This document shows, one piece after another, positions 53,095-63,227 of a stretch of 64,000 bases of DNA. A program made the translations under genes and the position numbers. The notes beneath the pieces were generated by a model. It made no database searches and was not told the DNA's origin. It saw nothing but the letters and a program-made list of their open reading frames with translations. The first letter of the stretch is position 1. The number at the start of each line of letters is the position of its first letter. Origin of the DNA: Beijerinckiaceae bacterium (GTDB lineage: Bacteria > Pseudomonadota > Alphaproteobacteria > Rhizobiales > Beijerinckiaceae); NCBI GenBank assembly GCA_004564215.1, contig CP024846.1:2046001-2110000 (forward strand), written 5' to 3'.

Positions 53095-54426
53095 ATGCGC
53101 CGTCTCTTGCTTTTATCGACTATCGGAATCCTGACTGCGATCGCCGCTGTCGGCAGCGGCATTTACTACTACGAGCGGCCTACTGTCTTGCGAGTCGCCG
53201 TTTCGCGCGACAGCGATGACCAGGCAATCCTCGCGGCCGCGGCCCAAGAGTTCGCCAAGGATCGCGAAGCTATTCGCTTCAAGCTGATTGCGGTCGAGAG
53301 TTTCGCGGAGGCCTCGCGCGCGCTCGAAGAAGGACACGCCGAGCTTGCCGTCGTGCGCAGCGATATCGCGATGCCGCCGAGCGGTCAGACCGTGTTGATC
53401 ATGCGCCGGAACGCCGCCGTGCTGTTTGCGCCGGCGCAAACCACGCTGCGAACGATCGATGATCTGCAAGGTCATAAAGTCGGCATTCTGCAATCCGCAC
53501 CGGCCGGAAAAGTGGACAATCAGGCGCTGCTCGACACTGCGCTAGTTCAATATGATGTTCCGCTGGCCTCGGTGCGGCGGATATCTTTGACTCTCGCGGA
53601 ACTTGGCCGGGCCATCGAGCGAAAGGAGATCGATGCGGTCCTGGCGATTGGCGCGCCTGGCTCGGAACGCTTGACCGAGGCGGTCAATACCGTTGCGCTT
53701 GCTGGGCAAGGCCCGCCGGTTTTCATTCCCATCGCCGAGGCCAAGGCGATCGCCCAGCGCTCGCCCGCTTACGAAGGTGTGGAAGTGACGCGCGGCGCGT
53801 TTGGCGGTGCGCAGCCCAAACCGGCGGTCGAATTCGACACGCTCGGGGTGAGCACACGGCTTGTGGCACGCCATGAATTGAACAATGAAACCGTCGGCGC
53901 GGCGATGCGGCTGATGCTGGCCGTGCGGCCCGCGATCGCGGCGCGGGTTGCGATTGCCAACCGTATCGAGGCTCCCCCTGCGGACAAGGGGGCTTCATTG
54001 CCGGTCCATCCGGGCGCCCTCGCCTATCTGGACAATGAAGAAGTGAGCTTTTTCGAGAAATACAGCGATGTCTTCTATATCGGTGCGATGATCTTCAGCG
54101 TCCTCGGGACGGGCCTGGCGGCGGTTGCGACCAGGTTTGCCGGGCAAAGGAGCACGGAAGCCGACAAGATTTTGGGCCGTCTGATGCATATCACCAGGGC
54201 GGTCCGCAGCGCCCAGCGGCCGGAAATTCTCGATGCCTATGAAGAAGAAGCCGATGAGCTTCTGGCACTGGCCCTGGCGCCCGACGCCATCCACGCCTTA
54301 AGCGTCAACCGAATGGGCGCCTTGAATCTGGCGCTGAATCAGCTCCGGCATGCGATTGCCGACCGGCGGCAGAGTCTCGCAGTTCCGGCGCGCACCCACT
54401 TCTCTCCCCGGATCGTTCGCGAATAA
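53095..54426 (+). CDS. TAXI-family TRAP-type solute-binding protein
   Basis: A 443-aa TAXI-family (TRAP-associated) binding protein. An N-terminal helix (LLLLSTIGILTAIAAVGSGIYYY) anchors or exports it. The binding domain follows (RVAVSRDSDDQAILAAAAQEF and HAELAVVRSDIAMP), then a C-terminal transmembrane helix (YIGAMIFSVLGTGLAAVATRF) and a cytoplasmic helical tail. No TRAP permease lies beside it. The extra C-terminal membrane segment suggests a tethered sensor instead of a free binder. It starts 50 bases after cysG, with GGGG before ATG 53095, and may be cotranscribed. Confidence 0.85.
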   Translation: MRRLLLLSTIGILTAIAAVGSGIYYYERPTVLRVAVSRDSDDQAILAAAAQEFAKDREAIRFKLIAVESFAEASRALEEGHAELAVVRSDIAMPPSGQTVLIMRRNAAVLFAPAQTTLRTIDDLQGHKVGILQSAPAGKVDNQALLDTALVQYDVPLASVRRISLTLAELGRAIERKEIDAVLAIGAPGSERLTEAVNTVALAGQGPPVFIPIAEAKAIAQRSPAYEGVEVTRGAFGGAQPKPAVEFDTLGVSTRLVARHELNNETVGAAMRLMLAVRPAIAARVAIANRIEAPPADKGASLPVHPGALAYLDNEEVSFFEKYSDVFYIGAMIFSVLGTGLAAVATRFAGQRSTEADKILGRLMHITRAVRSAQRPEILDAYEEEADELLALALAPDAIHALSVNRMGALNLALNQLRHAIADRRQSLAVPARTHFSPRIVRE

Positions 54427-54466
54427 GGCCAGATGGCCCTCCCGAATCGATAAACTCAAGGTCAAG

Positions 54467-54703
54467 CTAGCCTGGAGATTGGGTTCGCCGGACAGCGCTC
54501 CAACGCCGCAGTGCAACCAGGCTCCAGATGGCCTCGACGACGCCGAAAGGCCAGGCGCCCTGCAAGAATCCGTAGATGGAACCAAGGCAACACGCACCGG
54601 CAAAAGCGAAGATAAACCAAGGGCTTCTTTCTTCGAGCGCATAGCTGATCAGCATCAAGGTAACGGCGATCAGCCCAAACCACGTCAGCCCGTCCATGTT
54701 CAT
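54467..54703 (-). CDS. Small three-helix membrane protein
   Basis: A 78-aa hydrophobic protein with three predicted helices (WFGLIAVTLMLISYAL, FIFAFAGACCLGSIYGFL, WPFGVVEAIWSLVALRRW). The middle one holds two cysteines. Such CBU_0592-like small membrane proteins are widespread and uncharacterised. ATG 54703 has AAGGGG six bases upstream, which supports the start. It is convergent with the TAXI gene and divergent from typA, and has no partner to suggest a role. The 223 bases to typA hold no further feature I can name. Confidence 0.8.
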   Translation of the reverse strand: MNMDGLTWFGLIAVTLMLISYALEERSPWFIFAFAGACCLGSIYGFLQGAWPFGVVEAIWSLVALRRWSAVRRTQSPG

Positions 54704-54926
54704 TTAAACCCCTTGTTAAAGTCAGCCAAACATCATGCGGCAGGCAAACGCTCGATACGGGTTCCCAAACTGAGTTGTTTCGTATATGGGATGCTGCAAC
54801 CGCGAAGATGCCACCCCATATCTTAGTCGGCACTCCGGCGATCCTTAAAAATAAACGTCATTTGGGTGGTGTAGGACCGATGGCTATTTCGCTGCTGGCC
54901 TCGGTAAAAATGGATTCGGCACAAAA

Positions 54927-56747
<1,821 letters not shown>

Positions 56748-56903
56748 GCGAATTCCGGTAGTGGGTCAGTCTGAATTTCTGCTTTGCGCCAATCTCAGCC
56801 ATTCGTCGGCCGCAACGTGGGGTTCCGAAGCGGTCATTCGCTCAGTTGTCGGTGTTTCAGGGTCCTGCCTAGTCTAATGTTGCCGCCCATAACCGCTACG
56901 GCC

Positions 56904-57509
56904 TCACGCACCCGTCAGGTGGTCCAACAACCCGTCCAGTCCGTCGAAATAGTTGGCTATCTTCCTCATGGTCCTGCGCAGGTTGCCGAGGTCGACGGTC
57001 TCGAACGCCAGCACCATCGGTTTCCCACCCTTCTCGACAGGGTAGCGAAACGAGAAGGACATCGGATCCGCTGCCGACATCTCCCTGATGCAGGCTTCCA
57101 CGGCGTCGTTAGCACCGCCGTCGCCGGTTCCGTTGCCCGCCGTCTCAATAATTGGGCGCACCTTCGCCCAGAGGTCCGTTAGGCTGTGCGACTTCCAGTC
57201 CGCGTCCTCGCCGAAGTGTCGCCCATAGGTCAACAGCACATATTTCAGCTCCAACTCCATGAAGTGGCGGTACAGGAAGATGACCGGGTACACCACGGTG
57301 CCCTGGAGAACGGTGTCTGTGGCGACCGCGTCCACGAGCCTGTCGGCGGCCTCCCGGTAGCCATCTGCCATCAGCACCAGACGCGTCCATGCATTGGACG
57401 CCAGCGTACCCTCGTCGGCGCGCCCGCCCGGTGCGACGAATAGCCTATCGCCCGGTTCGGGCCAGGTGAACTCGGGATTGAGCAGGCTGAGAAAATCGGG
57501 CTTTGACAC
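56904..57509 (-). CDS. Unknown 201-aa protein in the insertion, helical (HEPN-like?)
   Basis: A 201-aa soluble, mostly helical protein with no transmembrane segment. The N-terminus MSKPDFLSLLNPEFTWPEPG is followed by a long helix with FLYRHFMELELKYVLL, faintly like the Rx4-6H element of HEPN nuclease or scaffold domains. A C-terminal helix ends NYFDGLDGLLDHLTGA. I do not recognise a definite family. It lies within the insertion bounded by inverted repeats, so it is accessory. ATG 57509 is the only start considered. Its base composition is not obviously foreign. Confidence 0.6.
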   Translation of the reverse strand: MSKPDFLSLLNPEFTWPEPGDRLFVAPGGRADEGTLASNAWTRLVLMADGYREAADRLVDAVATDTVLQGTVVYPVIFLYRHFMELELKYVLLTYGRHFGEDADWKSHSLTDLWAKVRPIIETAGNGTGDGGANDAVEACIREMSAADPMSFSFRYPVEKGGKPMVLAFETVDLGNLRRTMRKIANYFDGLDGLLDHLTGA

Positions 57510-57602
57510 GTTCGTTCTCCGCCAACGCGGCAGCGGGCATCCTACGCCTCCCAGCGGCTCCTGTCGCGCGGGCCGTCCGTCGGGTAGTGGGTCAGTTCGA
57601 AA

Positions 57603-57989
57603 TCACTCGCGAACGCAAGTGGCTACGGTCGCCTCAGCTTCATAAGGTTGGTAGCTTGTCCCGTGAAAAATGACTGCCGTCGAGTCATCATACTTAATCA
57701 TCTTCTTCGCGGTTTTGTCGAGTATATTTACAAGAGAAACCGTCTTATTATCAGATGTTTTGTATAGATAGTAAGCTACAACGAGAGTAGGGCTGTCAGA
57801 TAACACAGTGAAATAGCCTTTTCCTTTCGCAGCGAACATCCGACCATCGACAATGGTCCATGTTGTGGATGCTATTTTGTCAGTACACGTCCACCGCTCG
57901 ACATCGGCGGCCTGCACCTCAAGCACGAGCAGAAGTGATAATCCGCTAAAGAGCAATAGGCCTCTTGTAAGGCCCGCGTTTTTTCGGAG
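57603..57989 (-). CDS. AT-rich secreted protein of unknown function
   Basis: A 128-aa predicted secreted protein. A signal peptide (GLTRGLLLFSGLSLLLVLEVQAAD) precedes a mature chain with two cysteines (WTCTDK near the start, ATCVRE at the end) that may form a disulfide. The composition is clearly more AT-rich than the surrounding genes, a sign of recent acquisition. ATG 57989 has GAGGAA about seven bases upstream. Its first 44 bases overlap the 3' end of the transposase remnant in another frame. I do not recognise a family. Confidence 0.55.
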   Translation of the reverse strand, partial: LRKNAGLTRGLLLFSGLSLLLVLEVQAADVERWTCTDKIASTTWTIVDGRMFAAKGKGYFTVLSDSPTLVVAYYLYKTSDNKTVSLVNILDKTAKKMIKYDDSTAVIFHGTSYQPYEAEATVATCVRE

Positions 57990-58370
57990 CATCCTCAGCT
58001 TCCTCAACCAGCTGCACAATGTCGCCAATCTCCCAAAGCCGATCCGCGACCCCTGCGGCCATGGCTGACGTAACCCGCAGCTTCGAATGCAGTTTGACGA
58101 AATTATAATACATCATGTGAAGGGCGACCGCGTAGGCGTGGTTTTCGACCTTTTTACTGAAACCGTTCGTCAACCTCGTAAACCGGCGCATATGCATCCG
58201 CATCGCAAGATTGCTGCGCTCCACATACGACGTTGAGATGTGCGCCGGATCTGGAGCGCCTTCGATCCGATCCTTCTTCAGCCGATGCATTCCGCCGGAC
58301 TGTACCGCCTTCGCGCGGCCTCTGGGGCGGTCCCGTAAATCTTATTGATAATCGCATAATCCACTTCGCC
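57946..58370 (-). pseudogene. IS1-family transposase remnant (C-terminal part, frameshifted)
   Basis: The C-terminal part of an IS1-type transposase is recognisable: GGEVDYAIINKIYG and RRYSPAECIG in one frame (58370 to about 58280), then in the next frame ISTSYVERSNLAMRMHMRRF and TRLTNGFSKKVENHAYAVAL to VADRLWEIGD (58290 to 57946). The catalytic Glu is in YVERSN. The N-terminal helix-turn-helix and first two Asp residues are missing and there is a frameshift near 58280, so it cannot be functional. Confidence 0.8.
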
Positions 58371-58598
58371 GCCGAAAGCAGACAGGCAGCTCAGGCCATT
58401 TCCTGCCGTCCATCGCGTCTGACCGAATGTCGGCTCCTGGCGCGAAGCGGTCATTCGGCGGCTCAGGCGTGATGTCAGCTTGGGGTCCACTAGCAGAAAT
58501 TCAAACTGGCTCACTACCCGGTTTCCTCGGTGCTGGTCCTATTTCGAAAAACGCCTTAGAATTGGGCTATCGTCAGCTGGGCGGCAAGGAGATCGCTC

Positions 58599-59051
58599 AT
58601 GAGCCAGAACCCATGGAAGGCCTGCATCGCATTCGGTCTGTTAAGCGCCTGCCTGCTTTTGGGAGCGAATTTAGCCGTCGCGGACGACACGCGCATCGTC
58701 AAGCTACCGCAGGATATTAGCTTCACGGGGCCGCCGGGAGGGGTGCAAATAGCCGTTCTTTATGGCGATCCGGCAAAGCCGGGTCTTTACGTTTTGCGTT
58801 TAAAACTTGCCCCTGGGGCGAAGGTCATGCCGCATACCCATCCCGAAGAAGTGCGAACGCTTACCGTGTTGTCGGGAACTCTTTATTTCGGGCTCGGCGA
58901 TCAATGGGATGAAAGCAAGCTCACACCCTATCCGGCCGGAACCTTTTTTTCGGAGCTTCCGAGCGTCCCTCATTTCGTCGCGGCGAAGGACGGCGAGGTC
59001 ATTTTTCAGGCGACCGGCATCGGTCCGACTGCGTTGATGCTGGCCCATTAA
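58599..59051 (+). CDS. Exported single-domain cupin
   Basis: A 150-aa protein with a signal peptide (CIAFGLLSACLLLGANLAVA) and a small beta-barrel. The two cupin motifs are visible: PGAKVMPHTHPEEVRTLTVLSGTLYFG with metal-binding His, His and Glu, and the second with LPSVPHFVAAKDGEV (His). Single-domain cupins of this kind include metal-dependent isomerases and dioxygenases; no reaction can be assigned. ATG 58599 has AAGGAG nearby. It converges on ubiB and lies just right of the accessory insertion. Confidence 0.85.
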   Translation: MSQNPWKACIAFGLLSACLLLGANLAVADDTRIVKLPQDISFTGPPGGVQIAVLYGDPAKPGLYVLRLKLAPGAKVMPHTHPEEVRTLTVLSGTLYFGLGDQWDESKLTPYPAGTFFSELPSVPHFVAAKDGEVIFQATGIGPTALMLAH

Positions 59052-59078
59052 TCGTCGAACTGACGACGAAGGTTAAAC

Positions 59079-60665
59079 TCAGCGGAACAGTAGCAGCAGG
59101 CCGATCGCGGCGATCAGCCAAAGAGCGATGTGGCCCCAGCGTGCACCGCGCGCTTCCGCCTTGCCGATTTTGTCGATCACTGAATCGGAGAGTTCAAAGC
59201 CGTTTTCGGCCATGCGCTCGAGCTGATTGACGATATTCTCGCCCCGCACAAGAACCGAGGGCAGATTGACCGCAAACCGCCCGAGCGTCGAGGCGGCGCG
59301 GCTGGCGTCCTGCAGTTTGCCGACCGGACCAAGATTCTGTTCGATCCAGGCGCCGACGACCGGCTCGGAGGTCGACCACATATCGAGCTTGGGATCGAGC
59401 GTGCGCCCGACGCCTTCAACCACCACCATGGTCTTCTGCAACAGCACCAGTTCGATCCGCGTCTTCATGTCGAACAGCGCGGTGATCTCGAAGAGGAGGG
59501 TGAGGAGTTTCGCCATCGAGATCTGATCGGCGGTCCGCGAATGGATCGGTTCGCCGATGGCCCGGATGGCTTGCGCGAAATCCTCGACCTTGTGGATGCG
59601 CGGGACGTAGCCCGCCTCGAAATGCACCTCGGCGACTCGGCGGTAATCTCGCTTGATGAAGCCATAAAGGATTTCAGCCAGGAAACGCCGCTCGTTTAGG
59701 CCGAGCCGGCCCATGATGCCAAAATCGACCGCCGCGAGACGGCCTTGCGCGTCGACGAACAGATTTCCCTGGTGCATGTCGGCATGGAAGAATCCGTCTC
59801 GCATCGCATGGCGCAGGAACGATTGAATGACGTTGCGGCCAAGATCCTGCAGATCGAACCCTTTGTGGGCGAGCGCCTTGACGTCGGAGAGGGGCGTGCC
59901 ATCGATCCATTCGAGCGTCAGCACCTCTTTCGTGGTCCGGTCCCAATCGATATAAGGCACACGGAAATCGGTGTCTTTGGCGACGTTCTCGGCGAATTCC
60001 GATGCAGCCGCCGCTTCGAGGCGGAAGTCGATTTCCATTTTGACGCTGCGCGCCAGCGTGTCGACCACTTCGACCGGCTTGAGCCGGCGGGCGTCGTCGA
60101 GCCAGCGTTCCGCCATTCGCGCCGCGAAATACATGTCGCCGAGATCGCGCCTGAAAAGCCGCTCCACGCCCGGACGCAATATTTTGACGGCGACATCGCG
60201 CTCGCCCTCGGAATCTCGGACCCGTGCCCGGTGGACCTGGGCAATCGAGGCGGCGGCGACGGGCTCTCCAAAGCTGATGAAAATACGATCGAGCGGCCGG
60301 TTGAACGCGGTCTCGATGGTGGCGATTGCAACATCGCGCGGGAACGGAGCCATCCGGTCCTGCAGGAGCTCGAGATACCCCACGACGGCGGTGCCCACCA
60401 CATCGGGTCTTGTCGCCAGGAACTGGCCGAGCTTGACGTAGGATGGCCCCAGCTTGCTGATCGCGTCGGGGAGATTGGCGAGACCGCTCGCCGGTTTGCT
60501 TCCCTTTGACGCCCGGCTGGGCGCGGCGATGAGTTTCACCAGCGCCAGCGGCAGCCGCGCGGCGGGGGGCAAGATCGATGGATCGACGTCGTTAAACACG
60601 CCGGCCCGAGCCAGCACGAAACCTGCGCGCGCAAGGCGCACCACAGAACCAAAGGAAGAACGCAA
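59079..60665 (-). CDS. ubiB: Ubiquinone biosynthesis ATPase/kinase-like protein UbiB
   Basis: A 528-aa atypical protein-kinase-fold membrane protein needed for ubiquinone synthesis. The family motifs are present: SYVKLGQFLATRPD (the KxGQ motif), the alanine-rich loop in VAAASIAQVHRA, and the catalytic FFHADMHQGNLFVDAQG with DFGIMGRLG. A C-terminal membrane helix (HIALWLIAAIGLLLLF) is typical. The start TTG 60665 follows AAGGCGGCGGGG; GTG 60644 is also possible. It lies 102 bases after ubiE on the same strand. Confidence 0.92.
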   Translation of the reverse strand: MRSSFGSVVRLARAGFVLARAGVFNDVDPSILPPAARLPLALVKLIAAPSRASKGSKPASGLANLPDAISKLGPSYVKLGQFLATRPDVVGTAVVGYLELLQDRMAPFPRDVAIATIETAFNRPLDRIFISFGEPVAAASIAQVHRARVRDSEGERDVAVKILRPGVERLFRRDLGDMYFAARMAERWLDDARRLKPVEVVDTLARSVKMEIDFRLEAAAASEFAENVAKDTDFRVPYIDWDRTTKEVLTLEWIDGTPLSDVKALAHKGFDLQDLGRNVIQSFLRHAMRDGFFHADMHQGNLFVDAQGRLAAVDFGIMGRLGLNERRFLAEILYGFIKRDYRRVAEVHFEAGYVPRIHKVEDFAQAIRAIGEPIHSRTADQISMAKLLTLLFEITALFDMKTRIELVLLQKTMVVVEGVGRTLDPKLDMWSTSEPVVGAWIEQNLGPVGKLQDASRAASTLGRFAVNLPSVLVRGENIVNQLERMAENGFELSDSVIDKIGKAEARGARWGHIALWLIAAIGLLLLFR

Positions 60666-60767
60666 CCCCGCCGCCTTCCCTAAAGGGTGGCCTGACCCGA
60701 GCGACTCGGATCATGCTTCGAAATAGGTTTCTGGAAGGTGATCCGGCCCGATCGCGACCTGATCATG

Positions 60768-61517
60768 CTAGAGCTTCCAACCGGAGTGAATGGCGACAAT
60801 CCCGCCAGAAAGCCTCGTAAACGAAGGCCGCTCAAATCCCGCCGCGCCGATCATGCTGCAGAAACGCTCGGCATCAGGAAAATGTGCGATCGATTCGACG
60901 AGGTAGCGATAAGGCTCGGCATCCCCGGCGACAAGCCGGCCGAGCAGCGGGATGACACGAAACGAATAGGCCTCGTAGACCCGGTCCAGAACCGGCAAGT
61001 CCACATTCGAAAATTCGAGGCATAAGAATTGGCCGCCGCGCCGGAGCACCCGGCGCGCTTCGGAAAGCGCTTTCTCGATGCGGGGGACGTTTCGAATTCC
61101 GAACGCAATCGTATAGGCGTCGAAGCTATTGTCGGCGAAAGGCAAATCCTCGGCATTTGCTTCGACAAAATCCAGGCTTGCTTCGAACCTCCGCTTGGCG
61201 GCGCGCCGGCGCCCTTCCTCCAGCATGTCGGCATTGATATCGAGCACGACGATCTCGGTCAGCGCCGAGCCGGCCCGCGCCACCCGGAAGGCGATGTCGC
61301 CGGTCCCGCCGGCCACATCGAGGTGGCGGAAATGCATGGTCTTGGACGGCTTGACCCTTGCGACAAAAATATCTTTCCAGATCCGGTGGAGACCAGCCGA
61401 CATCAGATCGTTCATGATGTCGTAGCGGGATGCGACCTTGTGAAAAACCTGATCGACCCGAGCTTGCTTGTCTTGCAGCGGCACGCGGGAAAAACCGAAA
61501 TGCGTTTCTTCAGCCAT
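60768..61517 (-). CDS. ubiE: Ubiquinone/menaquinone C-methyltransferase UbiE
   Basis: A 249-aa SAM-dependent methyltransferase that adds the C-methyl group of ubiquinone and menaquinone. The SAM-binding region is [19 protein letters not shown] (about residue 65), and [21 protein letters not shown] and the start [34 protein letters not shown] (in parts) are diagnostic. ATG 61517 is used; the frame is open to 61595 without family similarity. The 275 bases between it and irr hold nothing I can name. Confidence 0.94.
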   Translation of the reverse strand: MAEETHFGFSRVPLQDKQARVDQVFHKVASRYDIMNDLMSAGLHRIWKDIFVARVKPSKTMHFRHLDVAGGTGDIAFRVARAGSALTEIVVLDINADMLEEGRRRAAKRRFEASLDFVEANAEDLPFADNSFDAYTIAFGIRNVPRIEKALSEARRVLRRGGQFLCLEFSNVDLPVLDRVYEAYSFRVIPLLGRLVAGDAEPYRYLVESIAHFPDAERFCSMIGAAGFERPSFTRLSGGIVAIHSGWKL

Positions 61518-61792
61518 GAGTTTGGGTTCTTGTCGCCAAGCAGTCGCAGGGGTCACGGATTGAATCGGGGGACCATAGCGCGCGGCGCACGTCATGGCTA
61601 TGGAGGGGAACTCCAGGTCCTTCTGCCTTTGGAGGCAATCGGAAAACCGGAGCTTTGCCTTGCGGGCCGCAGACGGAAGGGATCGCGGATCAGTCTTGGC
61701 ATCGGGGATTGGCGAGGGACAGGCTTAGAACCGGGAGCTCCCGAATGCGGGCGTGGGCTGCCTCAAATCTACGCCCCCTGCGCGGCGGACCC

Positions 61793-62248
61793 TCAGATGC
61801 TGGTCTTGCGGCGGAGCCGGACGACCACATCCACCTTGACGATTTCATAGCCTTCCGGCGGGGTCACGTTCCCGGCGAACTGCATGCCTTCGAGCTTAAT
61901 GTCCTCGATTTCGCCAGTTTCTTCGAAATAGAAATGACTATGATCACTTGTATTGGTATCGAAAACCGTCTTGGTCCCTTCGATCGCCAAACCGCGCACG
62001 ATCCCTACGTCAGCGAATAGATTGAGTACATTATAGACAGTCGCCAGGGAGGCGGGCATTTTTAAAGCATTGGCTTCTGCCGCCAAAGCATCAGCTGTCA
62101 CATGCCTGTTGCCTTTACAGAATAAAAGCTTCGCCAGACCGAGACGCTGCCTGGTCGCTCGCAGGCCGTAAGCTTCCAGAAGTGCTCTATGCTGCTGATT
62201 TACCGGCAGCGAACCTTTGGCAACCTCTTCATGCGGGAACCGTGACAT
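61793..62248 (-). CDS. irr: Iron response regulator Irr (Fur superfamily)
   Basis: A 151-aa Fur-family regulator of the Irr type, which in Rhizobiales represses heme synthesis and controls iron genes in response to heme availability. The DNA-binding helix region is GLRATRQRLGLAKLLFCKGNRHVTADALA, and the metal/heme-binding SDHSHFYFEETGEIEDI shows the HxH element. The C-terminal half ends VVVRLRRKTSI. There is no CP-type heme regulatory motif at the N-terminus, as in several non-Bradyrhizobium Irr proteins. ATG 62248 fits. Confidence 0.9.
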   Translation of the reverse strand: MSRFPHEEVAKGSLPVNQQHRALLEAYGLRATRQRLGLAKLLFCKGNRHVTADALAAEANALKMPASLATVYNVLNLFADVGIVRGLAIEGTKTVFDTNTSDHSHFYFEETGEIEDIKLEGMQFAGNVTPPEGYEIVKVDVVVRLRRKTSI

Positions 62249-62351
62249 AAGCCTGCGCTTTCTAAAAGTGCCTCGCCATCAGCCTGCGCGCGTCGCCTAG
62301 GGCGCCAATCCTTGCGCGGCCAACTATCCGTCTGATGCTCAAGTTAGCATT

Positions 62352-62378
62352 ATTATAACGAGCTAGTGATTTATTCAA
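62352..62378 (-). promoter_or_regulatory. Candidate promoter of irr
   Basis: On the minus strand TTGAAT (62378-62373) and TATAAT (62357-62352) are separated by 15 bases, about 105 bases before the irr start. The spacing is short, so this is only a suggestion. The rest of 62249-62548 shows nothing else. Confidence 0.35.
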
Positions 62379-62548
62379 CGTCTTTCCCACGGGGATGGGC
62401 GACGAAACCTTGACGCGAGCTTCCGGCGGCTTCATGCATGAGGGTGGCGACCAAAATATATACGCAGTCAATTCGGGTTGCCTGGGCCTGCACGTGGCGC
62501 GCTAGTGGGGCGACCAAAAGGGCTGCAAATCAACGAGGTTTGTCAGAA

Positions 62549-63214
62549 ATGACGCCCAAGCCAAACGATTCTTCATCTCGCGTTGCAACAGAGGCGGCGT
62601 CCTTGTGCGCCTCGCCGCGGCTTTTTGAAAATCCCGTGCTAGACAAATTGTCGCGCGTCCACTGGTCGATGCCGCTTTTTATCTATCTGCCCTTTGTTGC
62701 CTTGCTCGCTTTCTTGAGCTTTCGCGCCTTCGATGTTTGGCTCGTTCTGGCTGCCACGGCGCTTGGTTATTTCATCTGGACCTTGATCGAATATTTCGGT
62801 CATCGCTATCTCTTTCACTACGAATTTCCCGGCCGCTTCGGAGCCCGGATCCATTTCTTGATTCACGGGGTGCATCACGTGCATCCCAATGATCCGCTGC
62901 GCCTCGTGATGCCGGCCTTGCTCAGCGGTCCGATCATGCTGATCGCCCTTGCCGTCGTGCGGCTGCTGTTCGGTCTGCCGTTTGGCTACCCGGTTTTGAT
63001 GGGCTTTATCCTCGGCTATCTCGCCTATGACATGGTTCACTATTACGTGCATCATGGCGAGCCGAAGAGCCGCCTGGGGCTGACCTTGCGGCGGCTCCAT
63101 ATGCTGCATCATTTCCGCGATCCGACGCGTGGCTTTGGAGTGAGCGTCCCCTGGTGGGATTATGTTTTCAAGACGGCTTTTATCAAGATCGAGCGCGGCG
63201 GCGTCGACGCCTGA
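62549..63214 (+). CDS. Fatty-acid hydroxylase-type membrane protein (FA2H-like)
   Basis: A 221-aa di-iron membrane hydroxylase. Histidine boxes HRYLFHY, HGVHHVHPND, YYVHHGEP and LHMLHHFRDP place it in the fatty-acid hydroxylase/sterol desaturase superfamily, closest in pattern to ceramide fatty-acid 2-hydroxylases. Four membrane helices surround them. It should hydroxylate an acyl chain at C2 or a similar position. ATG 62549 is chosen; the frame is open to 62438. It is convergent with a ceramide-glucosyltransferase-like gene, which supports a sphingolipid or similar lipid substrate. Confidence 0.85.
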   Translation: MTPKPNDSSSRVATEAASLCASPRLFENPVLDKLSRVHWSMPLFIYLPFVALLAFLSFRAFDVWLVLAATALGYFIWTLIEYFGHRYLFHYEFPGRFGARIHFLIHGVHHVHPNDPLRLVMPALLSGPIMLIALAVVRLLFGLPFGYPVLMGFILGYLAYDMVHYYVHHGEPKSRLGLTLRRLHMLHHFRDPTRGFGVSVPWWDYVFKTAFIKIERGGVDA

Positions 63215-63227
63215 GCGTTGATCTGCG

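Larger units (their letters stand above)
56757..58518. mobile_element. Accessory insertion with terminal inverted repeats, IS1-type remnant inside
   Basis: The region starts GGTAGTGGGTCAGTCTGAAT (56757) and ends with the inverted copy (58492-58518) that differs at three of 27 positions. A shorter direct copy, GGTAGTGGGTCAGT, occurs at 57583. It contains an unknown 201-aa gene, an AT-rich secreted protein, and an IS1-family transposase remnant. The left end is nine bases from the typA stop and the right end is about 80 bases before the cupin gene. Its target duplication is not clear. Confidence 0.65.

Noticed and set aside
58371..58514. ORF-like sequence joined to the transposase remnant (SRRMTASRQ and following)
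   Set aside because: It resembles low-information repeat-derived translation seen around palindromic repeats in Rhizobiales; only the part from GGEVDYAI on matches a transposase.
61655..62020. A plus-strand frame between ubiE and irr, where mutM is found in some relatives
   Set aside because: Its translation does not resemble MutM, and most of it is antisense to irr.
62262..62471. A 69-codon minus-strand frame upstream of irr
   Set aside because: It covers the candidate irr promoter, has no family features and no ribosome site.
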